Shown here: one piece after another, positions 53,276 to 62,248 of the stretch
Numbering within the stretch: the first letter of the stretch is position 1
Layout: each line of letters starts with the position of its first letter
Source of the DNA: Didymella arachidicola
Taxonomy: Eukaryota > Ascomycota > Dothideomycetes > Pleosporales > Didymellaceae
Length of the DNA: 64,000 nucleotides
Assembly: GCA_016630955.3 (NCBI GenBank)
Contig: CM049986.1
Location: forward strand, 1,240,001 to 1,304,000
Direction of reading: 5' to 3'
The notes under the pieces: model-generated
Database searches by the model: none
What the model was told of the DNA's origin: nothing
The model's input: the letters and a program-made list of their open reading frames with translations, nothing else
Program-made: the position numbers and the translations under genes

Positions 53276-55009
53276 ATGGCGTCTCTTCCCCAGCAGCGGC
53301 CTGCGTCGCAGCGCAGAGCATCCCCGCCAGCCGAAGCGTCTTCGTCGCAACAAGAAGACGTGACGCGCAGCAGCAGTTTCTCCGCCGCTTCAGTCGACTC
53401 GCAAACTCTTTTGCTTAATTCTCCAAAAGTGCACGCCGACGAGAAGCAGACCGAGGCACCGCAACAAAGCGCCACGACCGCGCCGCAGCAGGAAGATGAG
53501 GAGCCGCGCAGGTGCTGGATTTGCTTCAACGACGAAACCGAGGACGATGCCACGACTTCGGAGTGGAGAAGCCCGTGCACATGCTCGCTGGTTGCGCACG
53601 AGAAATGTTTGCTGGACTGGATAGCCGATATGGAGGTGAGGAAGCTTCTTACTGCCTTACACGACGACTAATTATGGCAGGCACCAACAGCAGGACGCAG
53701 AGCAGGGCGCAAGACAGGCAAGATCCTATGTCCGCAGTGCAAGTCGGAGATCCGGGTCGAGCGACCGCGCAGCGTCATCGTGGACTCGGTGCGCGTGGTC
53801 GAGAAGCTGGCTGGTACCTTGTTGTTGCCTGGGTTTGCCTTTGTGACTGGTACAGCGCTGTACTCGACACTGACACTAGCGGGTACACAAACGATATATG
53901 CTATATTCGGAATACAGGATGCTGTGCAGATATTGCAGCCGCTGTATCAGGCGCCGACAGACTTACCGTCATCGCTGGCGATACGGCTCGTCGATCACCT
54001 GCGGCATCATTGGAGACTGGACATTGGCTTGCCTCTCATACCTGCTATCCTTGTCGCAAGCAGGACCACCCTTGCCGACTCGTTTCTCCCGTTCCTTCCT
54101 CTCATCTTCTTCGTCAGCTCAGGTCAGCCCGGCGACGAGATGCTGCAACTGCAGTGGCCCCCGAGTGCTGCTTTCTCATTCGCTGCTCTACCCTACCTGC
54201 GCGGCTTCTACAACGCATATTATGACCGTGTTTGGGCACCACGAGAACAGCGATGGTTGAAGGAGATACAACCTCGGGCTGGCACAGAAGACGCTGCGCC
54301 GGAAGGGGGCTTGGAGTTCCAGTTCGGCGAGGTACACGATCATGATCATGATCATGATCACGATCACGACCATCATCACCACCACGATCACGACCACGAC
54401 GTGGATGAAGTACTGGAGGTGGAAGTAGACTTCGACATTTTCGGTGACTGGAATAATGGCGCTGCTCACAACCACGACCACGACGTCGTGGAGCCAGCAC
54501 AGCCCATCGAAGCCGCACACCCTCTCAACGCACCACCACTCGACAATGATGCACAGGAACATGATGTTCCCGTACAAGAAGCAGCACCCGCACCGGACGT
54601 ACCCGCTCAGCCCCGACGCCAGCGCGTCCGCCCCCGACGTAATATCGCATTATCCACGACTTCGCTTGCAGACACCATCCTCGGCGCTCTGATCTTTCCC
54701 TCAATAGCCGCTGCTATGGGTGAGCTGCTCCGCATCTCATTGCCCTTATCCTGGGTGACACCGCCGAAGGGTGTGATGAAGACGTCTTGGCTTGGTGGGT
54801 GGTTGGGCGCAGGTGCGATGCAGGGCGGCAAGGGCAGGCCAACTGGCTTCTTACAGACGAGATGGGGACGGAGCTTGGTGGGCGGATGCTTATTTGTGGG
54901 GATCAAGGATGCAGTGATGCTCTACGTACGTTGGAAGATGGCGCAGAACCATAGGCGAAGGAAGGTGTTGGATCACGATGAGAGAAAAAGGACGACTGCA
55001 CGCGGCTGA
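53276..55009 (+). CDS. RING-CH (MARCH-type) membrane E3 ubiquitin ligase
   Basis: Exon 1 (53276-53635) and exon 2 (53681-55009), with a 45-nt intron (GTGAGG donor, GGCAG acceptor), give 562 residues. After a Ser/Gln-rich leader, a C4HC3 RING-CH domain reads CWICFNDE, SPCTCSLVAHEKCLLDW and, across the intron, ILCPQCKSEI. It is followed by hydrophobic segments (GTLLLPGFAFVTGTALYSTL, IGLPLIPAILVA, LADSFLPFLPLIFFV) and later ones (LADTILGALIFPSIAAAMGE, SLVGGCLFVGIKDAVMLYV), so it is a multi-pass membrane protein. Between them lies a striking Asp/His repeat (about 25 residues at 54333-54405) within an acidic loop. The organelle is not certain; mitochondrial or ER placement is known for relatives. 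MASLPQQ was chosen as start because it follows a CACC context. Confidence 0.85.
54333..54405 (+). repeat. In-frame Asp-His repeat tract
   Basis: A tandem gatcat/gaccac hexamer tract encodes alternating Asp and His (DHDHDHDH ... HHHHHDHDHD) in the loop of the RING-CH protein, with a short second patch (NHDHD) near 54470. It combines repeat instability with likely metal affinity. Confidence 0.9.
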
Positions 55010-56278
55010 GAGAAAAGCAACCGCAAACTTCTACTCAGAAAATGATCCATCTCTACCCTCACACATCATTTGTCGCTTCCTGACCAAAGGTTGTTCTTGT
55101 GTACACCGAGTATTGGTCCGTTCCTAGCGTTCTGCAAGACGAGAAGCAGGTGAATCTCAAAAGAGTACCAGGTACGCCCTTTCCCACAGACCACGTCAGA
55201 CTGATAATATGGCCTCCTGTAGCTGTCGCTCCGTACGCAATACACTTCTAGTAGCAAAAGAACTGGGCATCTGCGTTTCTCGAAATAGTAATGATCAAAG
55301 CGCTCAAGGCAAAGACCATACACGTCGAACTGCCTAGCCTGCGATCATGGATGTGTGCACCAAGCTCAGCGACAGGCTAGAATCGCGCAAGACATAGCCC
55401 GAGAAGCTGCGGCAGCCTTGCAGGAGGCAGCTGTCTTGCAGGAGGCAGCTGTCACGCAGGGCACGCAATCCGCACAGTCCGCGAAGCAATGGAGACATGG
55501 AGCCAGAAGACATTCGAATCTGTATAGAACGATCGCTTATCCGAAACGATTGCACGCTCGTTTCTGGTCATTGTTACAAGCGCCGCAAGCGAACTTGGCT
55601 TACCATTGAAGGACTGGGTGTGATAATGTGGGCGGCCTCACTCAGCCTTGTGCTCGATAGATTCCATCGTTACACTAGTGTACGCTTTTACTCTTAAAAG
55701 AATGTTGAATAAAGCACTGGCCTTATCATACGTACATACTTCGCTGCAGATGCTTCTGGAAAGCAACTGCGGCACGGTTCAGGAGAATATGTGTATGTGC
55801 CGCAACTTGATTTGTGGTATACCTGATTGGAAAGATCGTAGCAGTCTCTCTCTACGGTAACTCTCTCATTGGACGGGGAGGTAATGTCGTTGCCGTTTCG
55901 GAAATTTGAGAGGAGGACTCTCCTCGCGTGCATCAGAAGGGTGATGGTGATATCGATGTTGTGCCACAACTCAGAAAATAATCATCGCTTAATTGGCAAA
56001 TGTAGCAGCGTCGTCCTACCGTAGTCTTCCAATTGGATGGGGAGGTTCCGTAGCTGCTGTGCTCAGGTACTGAGATGCAGGTAGGACGCAACCCCTTGCA
56101 CGCCATGACTGCGCCGCATATACATTGGCCGGGCCGCTCCTTTTTCGCATCATTTTGCATATCACGTGTACACGCGACGGTTTTTACGTGTCTCAGCCTG
56201 ATGCTGTGACTTTCCTTATAATATCCCTTCACAAGTTGTCTATGTTTCCCAGTTTCGTATCATATTCCTAGTTTGCAC
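55010..56278. other. Intergenic with a short coding-sequence-like repeat
   Basis: No gene is supported. An 18-bp tandem duplication (ggaggcagctgtcttgca/ggaggcagctgtcacgca) lies at about 55424-55460. A minus-strand frame at 55066-55323 (ICGKGRTWYSF-like composition) and a plus frame near 55500-55690 are open but unrecognised. Confidence 0.35.
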
Positions 56279-56569
56279 ATGCTGAAGCATTGTGACAGAT
56301 ATCTGGACAGGGACATATGTGTTGGGAACACAACGTATTGGGGCAGGACCAAGCCGAGTAAGTGGAAGTTAGCAGGCGGCAACAAGGAGAAGACTTGTGA
56401 TACCTGCTTCAGGGCGGGACGGTTCTGTGCGAGGATAGTCAAGGTGAGGGATGAGGTCAAATTGGGAATTTTTCCGGCGGTGCATGATGGAAAGACGGCA
56501 GTGGACTGGCGGAAAATACGTCATTGGGTTGGGAGAAGAATTGACCCCAAGGGTAAGGAGGTGGCTTAG
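56279..56569 (+). CDS. Small hypothetical protein with Cys pair
   Basis: This is an open frame of 96 residues with ordered, protein-like composition: MLKHCDRYLDRDICVGNTTY, WGRTKPSKWKLAGGNKEKTC, DTCFRAGRFCARIVKVRDEV and KLGIFPAVHDGKTAVDWRK. CDTCFRAGRFCARIV resembles a Cys-containing motif seen in short uncharacterised fungal proteins, but I cannot name a family. It has no signal peptide, so it is not an obvious secreted effector. It could be the last exon of a longer gene, since no promoter was identified. Confidence 0.45.
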   Translation: MLKHCDRYLDRDICVGNTTYWGRTKPSKWKLAGGNKEKTCDTCFRAGRFCARIVKVRDEVKLGIFPAVHDGKTAVDWRKIRHWVGRRIDPKGKEVA

Positions 56570-56790
56570 AGGGAGAGGTCTTGATTCGAATAAGACATTG
56601 CATGGATATCTTCGACAAAGGGAATGCGTAGAAAAATGTGACATGGAGATACAACTGCCTGGTGCAGATATAGTAGCGGAATTTCTTTTCAACGATAGAA
56701 TCACTCAAAGTCAATAGCGAGACAAAGGAAAGAGAGACAAGAATCTCGAGCCAAAGTGCAGACCCCATGGCCTCCCGACAGGTTCTTCTA

Positions 56791-59442
56791 TCAAGGAAAC
56801 ATCTTCAATACCGGCTGTCTACTATACGTCAGCAAACACGCTTGAGAATGCAGAATATTCCGGACTCACGATCTACCCTTCGGGCTCGACGACTTGGGAA
56901 ACAGCAATGCGAGCCCCTCCTGCCAATCCTTATCACCAACAACATCGATGACCGGCCTCCCCGTATCATCCTCAGCCTGCAAATCCACCGGCCCACCGAG
57001 GCTAATAAGCAGCCCCAAGATCTCCGTGTCGCTGTTCTCTACAGCCTGCAAGACTGCATTCCACCCGCGATGCATACGATTGATATCCGCACCACGACTC
57101 AACAACATCTGTATGACTTCCGTATCATGCCCATCGTAGCTCCTGAGCGCCTTGACAAGCGGCAAGTGCTCACCAGGCGCATTCGGATCTGCATTAGCCT
57201 CATCAAGCAAGAACCTGACAATGCTCTTATGGTGCTCGCGAATCGCCGTCGTAAGCGGCGAGAACACACCGCAGTTCTTGTCCTCGACGCTCACGCCTGC
57301 GCCGAGCAATAACTTGACGGATTCCAGTTGGCCTGCGTGCACGGCCATTTCCACGCACCCGCGGAAAGCGCGGGGATTGAGGCCGGGGAAGGCAAGGAGG
57401 CGCTTGAGCACGACGGGGTTCTTGACTGCCATGCACAGCGGCCAGTCTTGGCCGCGGACGGCTGGGTTGGCGCCGTGCTTGAGCAGCAGATCGACGAATT
57501 CGAGGTTGTTGTCGCGGATTGCTGTTGTGAGCGCTGTGGCGCCGCCTTCGGGACAGCGGTCGTTCGGGCTGACGCCTTGGTCGAGCAGGTAGATGAGAGC
57601 GTCTTTGTCTTTGTGGGCTACGGCGGTCTCGATGATGCCTTTAGGTGTGTGCAAATCTGCGCCTGCGGCGACGAGTTGGGGGAGAAAGTGCGTGCGTTTG
57701 TGAGTGATGCATTTGAAGGTTGGAAATTCGACGGCTTTGAGGTTGGGGTCGGCGCCGTGCTCGAGCAGGTATGTTACAATGTCGGCACTGTTGTCTCGGA
57801 TGGCAGACGCCAGGGGCGTGTAGGAGTTGTCCTTGCGGACATTTGGTGAGACGCCCGCACCGATGAGAACCTTGACTGATTCTAACTTCTTGAGACTGGA
57901 AGCGACTTCCATGATGCCAGGTGTTCGCTTGTGATCAGCACCTCGAGCCAACAACAAGGCAAGCGCTTCTGGGTGATAGCAAGACGGCCACAGTGGGTGC
58001 TTTGGACATGGCAGGTTTGGATTCGCTCCATTGTCCAAAAGCACTGCCATGATATCTGTGCGCCCAGCCTGGATAGCTTTGAAGAAGGCCGTAGTACCGT
58101 CGTTGTCCTTGAGATTGGCGTCGGCGCCATTCTTGAGTAACACCTTGACACAATCTACGGATGCAGCTTGCGCAGCCGCAAAGAGTGGGCTGACACCATC
58201 GCCATCGGCGCCATTTGCATCTGCTCCGTATTGTATGAGGACGGATGTCGTGTCTGGGTCTCTGTTGTCAATAGCAATACGCAATAAGCCAGCTTGAGTG
58301 ATACTGTCGAGTTTGACACCACTTCCCAGCAGTTGCTCAACAAGTCGATACTGCCCCTGTCTAACAGCCATAATCACTCCTTCCTTCCCACCGAGAGCTC
58401 GGAGGCTTCCTCCCGAATGATGAGTTGCTGTACTATGTGGCGCTGGTGATTCCGTCTGTCCGTGAGATATGAAGCTGTCATGTAGGTACCGCTGGTCATG
58501 CACGCCAAAATGCCCACTGTGATCCCTGACTGGCATTCGCGCTGACCAAGCTGGCTCCTCGTAGGGTAGCTGATGGCTGTGACTGTGGCTATCTGGCGAC
58601 CTCACAGAAGACGAATGTATGGTGTCTCGTACAGAACCGCCTGAGTGTACACTGGGAGCTCTCCGTTCTTTGTGCAAGTAAACTATGTCTGGAGACATTC
58701 GAATCTCCTCGTGCTGCAGATTGATGTCGCTCAATGTAGGTCGCATTCCGTTTGCACTGGCTAGGTCGCTTGCTGTGGGTCGAAGATCACTAAGAGATGG
58801 TCTGCTCGTCAAGCGCGGAGATGGAAGGAGAGCTGGCTGGTCGTAGTCACTCTTCAATAGTGGTAGCGGGCGATGTGTCAGAGAGGGAGGTGTGGTGCGA
58901 GCCGCTGCGGTTGGTTGTGTTGGATTGAGACGTGCGAGAGCAGCGATCAGGCCAGCATATCCAATGGCCATTGTCTCATCAGCATGATCGTCCCCTATCG
59001 TCCATCGAAAGATTGCGGCGCTCATCTTGAGTGATTCGCTGCTCTTGAGGAGCGACATACGGACTTTGTCGACTTCAGAGTCGGCAAACATCATACGCAT
59101 GCGCTTCCCCAAACCACCTTTTCCGTTGCCGTTGTCGATAAACCTCGAAACCATCTGGCCCAAGACAACGAATTCGTCGTATACATGGCGAAACCGAGTA
59201 TCCAGCTCCTGTGTGATCTCGGCCGGATATGTCTTGCGCGTCTTGAAGGACTCATTGATACCTGCTTCGATCGACCAGACTATGCGTGCCAAGTCGAGAA
59301 ATGCTGTTGCCAAAGAAAAGAATCCGTGTACTGGTTCCTTTGATGAGCTTAGATACTCCAGCATACGTATAGAAACCGTATTTCCCTGCGTGTCGACGCG
59401 TTTGCACAGGTCGATGGTTGTTTCCTTCCGTGTGGGCGCCAT
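56791..59442 (-). CDS. Large ankyrin-repeat protein
   Basis: A fungal ankyrin protein of about 860 residues. The N-terminal 200 residues are helical (MAPTRKETTIDLCKRVDTQG, PVHGFFSLATAFLDLARIVW, FRWTIGDDHADETMAIGYAG) and followed by a Ser/Pro/His-rich linker. From about residue 360 to the end are 12-14 ankyrin repeats, many with the ..LL..GADPN core (VLIQYGADANGADGDGVSPL, VLLKNGADANLKDNDGTTAF, YLLEHGADPNLKAVEFPTF). The main exon is 59442-56870 or, unspliced, to TGA at 56866. A GTGAGT donor at 56869 and a GCTGACGTATAG acceptor allow a final exon 56821-56791 (RQPVLKMFP), which I favour. The start MAPTRKE is the first ATG in frame. Unlike the STAND/ankyrin gene at 17783, it is intact. Confidence 0.85.
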
Positions 59443-60061
59443 GTCCGCCAAGTTATTCCAAGGTTGGGTTTGATAGGAAAAACAAGAAAGTGATGAAGCG
59501 AGCTGAATGTATTAATCCAGAGGTGGGCGGCTTTTGTTTATGCCCGCGCTTTTCGTTCTTTATGCTGTCTACTGTTGCTAGACAAGGGCACTTGGAGCTA
59601 GGAGACCAGATGCTTGCAATGGTATCATGGCGCTAGAAAGTTTATTGACGGGGAACATATTAAGAACTTCCAGCGAATCATACCCCTCCAGGGCTTCTGG
59701 CGGCTGATTCAGGCTCGTCCCAGATTTCAGCAGAATGACAGCCAGGTCAGCCATCACAGACATGGTCTATCGGCACGAGCCTGGCCATTATACGAGCATG
59801 CGGCGTCGCGTGGTCGCCGAACGCATCATCTAGCCATACCGATCGTAGCGCTGTGCGATCTAGGCCAAAGTGGCACGATATTGCACGACGAACTTCATAG
59901 CATCTTCTAGAAGCTAATTGCTGCAAGCTCCGGCGACAAAGTTTGCAAACTCGCAATCTCCTGTCGACGCCAGTTACGCGGCTACAAAAGCCAGATTGAG
60001 GTTGTGCATGCTTCCTCGTTTTGTTAGTGAATGGCGATAGGTGAGAGGAAAAGGAGTCTCT
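59443..60061. other. Intergenic, no gene seen
   Basis: Upstream of the ankyrin gene; probably its promoter. No supported gene. Confidence 0.4.
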
Positions 60062-60148
60062 GTCAAAGCCCCAGTTCCGGCCCACTAAGACAAGCAAACC
60101 AAAAGGTATCACGACTCACTCTGATAGTGAGTCAAGGCCGGAACAGTA
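60062..60148. repeat. Dispersed hairpin repeat, copy 2
   Basis: Similar to 37068-37156. It has outer inverted arms gttccggcc (60074-60082) and ggccggaac (60136-60144), and an inner perfect hairpin gactcact/agtgagtc (60113-60120 and 60126-60133). It looks like a minimal foldback element or the end of a larger transposon. Confidence 0.7.
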
Positions 60149-60366
60149 CTGTATGAACAGTATGATCAGCCATGCATGCTCAGCCTCATGCCGGGCCTGA
60201 CAGTCTCGTAATCATGGGGAATCTTTTAGAAATCCTTAACGTGGCCCCTGATAGCTCGTGAGGTGCACCCTAGTAGCCTCATTAGGCTAGCGTATATGCA
60301 GCTAAGGCGCGCTAAAACAAGTCTTAATGTAGGCCTACAAAAACAAAATCCAAATTGTCTTACACA

Positions 60367-60535
60367 GAATTCGAATCATCTCCAGGCCTGCAGCTTCCTA
60401 CTTACTGGCTCCTAAGACCCAAGTATGTAGTTACAGGCTAAATCTGGCCTAGGAATGCATTTAGCAGTCTTCTCTAGAGTGTGCAGCCTCTCTGTAGATA
60501 GCTGTAGGCCTCAGAGGAGATGCTTCGAATTTTGT
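60367..60535. repeat. Imperfect inverted repeat, probable transposon remnant
   Basis: Left arm near 60367-60401 (aattcgaatcatctcc, aggcctgcagct) and right arm near 60500-60535 (agctgtaggcct, ggagatgcttcgaatt) are imperfect inverted copies about 100 bp apart. The surrounding DNA (60240-60560) is rich in gtaggcct/aggcct words and stop codons. No ORF. It resembles a degraded foldback element of unknown family. Confidence 0.5.
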
Positions 60536-60911
60536 TTTGAGTTTTGGGTCAAGGAAGAGGAAGGCTGTGTTGGGGGCAGAGAGTGCTCGCTAGGATAGAG
60601 GGGAAGAGGGCTCGCTTAGAGACAATGCGTGCCTTGAGCGGAGTGGCTGATAGCGGCAAAGTGCGATGTACTAGTACCAGCTTGATGGCCGCTTGGGAGT
60701 CACAATGACACTGAGGAGCATGATGGCACAAGTATATCAGGTTTATGCCTGACATACCTGATATGTTGATCTCGTCGCTGATCCTCCGCAGCATGCCATA
60801 CCACCACAACCTTGTCTACTAGTAGAATCGAAATGTAGAAGGCTTCACCACCGAACAATTATCAAACAACGACCCTACAACGCACTCTTCACTCGAGCTC
60901 GTACACCCGCT
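60536..60911. other. Intergenic, no gene seen
   Basis: 376 bp between the inverted-repeat remnant and the 3' end of the UPF0303 gene. Open frames are present but not convincing. Confidence 0.4.
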
Positions 60912-61457
60912 CTACGCCTTCTTCCCTAACTCCGTCAAAAGACCCGCCAACCCCTCAACAACAACCTGATGATCATCCCACTGCTTCAACCCACTAACAA
61001 CCACAACCGCAACCGGGCCCTCCACATTCTCCACAAACACCGGCACCCCACCCCCATGAATCGCATACTCCCTCGCCGACTCCCCCAGCCCAAGCTTCTT
61101 CGCGAACTTCTCCTCGTCGCCCTCGAACTTATTATGCAACAGCCACGAACTGGTCTGCCAACGTATCACCGCGTTTCTCTTCCGCGCAACCCAGAAGTCG
61201 TTGTCGAGTGCTGTCCCGGCGTGCGTGACGGAGTGGAATAGCACGTGTGGCGGGGTGCTGATGGTGGAGATGTGGATTACGGATGGAGCGGAGAAGGAGA
61301 GGAGACGGGTGCGCAGTGCGCAGCCGAGTTGGAAGGCGATGGTTGCGTTCCAGCGTGGGAGGATGGATGCGCGTTCTTGCTTTTGGATTTCTTCGATGGA
61401 TCGGGGTGCTTCGCCTAGGGGTTTGAATGGGGGGATGAGGATGTCGTCTGTTGCCAT
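60912..61457 (-). CDS. UPF0303 / DUF336-like (haem-degrading-domain fold) protein
   Basis: A single exon of 181 residues from MATDDILIPPFKPLG; an upstream in-frame ATG would add 29 low-complexity residues and is less likely. The body shows the UPF0303 pattern: ERASILPRWNATIAFQLGCA, HISTISTPPHVLFHSVTHAG, TALDNDFWVARKRNAVIRW, SSWLLHNKFEGDEEKFAKKL and YAIHGGGVPVFVENVEGPVA followed by VVVVSGLKQWDDHQVV. Relatives include yeast YBR137W, a cytosolic protein implicated in tail-anchored protein handling. The fold is shared with bacterial haem-binding HbpS, but haem binding cannot be judged here. Family assignment is good; function is uncertain. Confidence 0.85.
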   Translation of the reverse strand: MATDDILIPPFKPLGEAPRSIEEIQKQERASILPRWNATIAFQLGCALRTRLLSFSAPSVIHISTISTPPHVLFHSVTHAGTALDNDFWVARKRNAVIRWQTSSWLLHNKFEGDEEKFAKKLGLGESAREYAIHGGGVPVFVENVEGPVAVVVVSGLKQWDDHQVVVEGLAGLLTELGKKA

Positions 61458-62248
61458 TTTGGTGGTAGTTGTCGGGTTTTGGGATGTTGAGGGTTTAAGA
61501 ATGGGATTACGAGGGCTTTTTATAAAGGTGGTGGTGCGATGCACGTGTTTCTCCGCAGTTTACAGAGCTTGTGGTTGAAGGACCCACAGAAGCTGCGACT
61601 GCTATAATTGCCGTTTTGGGACGCATGTTTGGGGAAAGGCCCGAAATGCCGACACCACTTTCTATGTTCTTGCTCAACGTTCCCTCCTCGATGCGTCGTC
61701 GCCACATGGCAGTCCTCTAATCATTGATACTTCTTGTGCACTTTGTAACGTCACAGTAGTACTTGCGTCGTCTTCAGGGGATGCGGAGATGCTTTGCGGT
61801 GTTCGACCCTGCTACCTGAGGTAACAACAGCATTACAACATCGACGACGACGATGCGAATGGCCAGCACAGTCGTTAATCAAGATAATCCAAGGGCCTGA
61901 TATCTCATCCACGCAGTCAAGGTTGCAGCAGTCAAACGACCCAAAGCTCCAGCCCGGTCGAAGGTCCATGATGCTTCGCTCGCATGGTGCCATACCATAG
62001 ATCTGCTGGGATTCTTAGGAGCGAGCAATGTGTGTGTGTGTGTGTGTGTGTTGACTTGGTTGGGGAGGTGGTGCGCTGCGAGGAGGGGAGGGATGGGATG
62101 ATGGGTGTGGAAGAAAAAGAAGAAGAAGATAGTTCACAGTTCCGCTAGACGTACCCAACCCGCCAAAGAACGAATATGCAATATACAAAAACACACAAAA
62201 GTCTCGCCCAAAAAACGCCATACTATGCAACCCAAGCCCCTCACACAC
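61458..62248. other. Intergenic with microsatellite
   Basis: 791 bp with no supported gene. It contains the TG repeat at 62029-62050 and a purine-rich stretch (gaagaaaaagaagaag) near 62110. Confidence 0.45.
62029..62050. repeat. (TG)11 microsatellite
   Basis: Eleven uninterrupted TG dinucleotides. Confidence 0.95.

Noticed and set aside
60912..61578. Plus-strand ORFs opposite the UPF0303 gene (60969-61241, 61201-61578)
   Set aside because: They mirror the minus-strand coding frame, with no motif, and the minus strand carries a complete recognisable protein.
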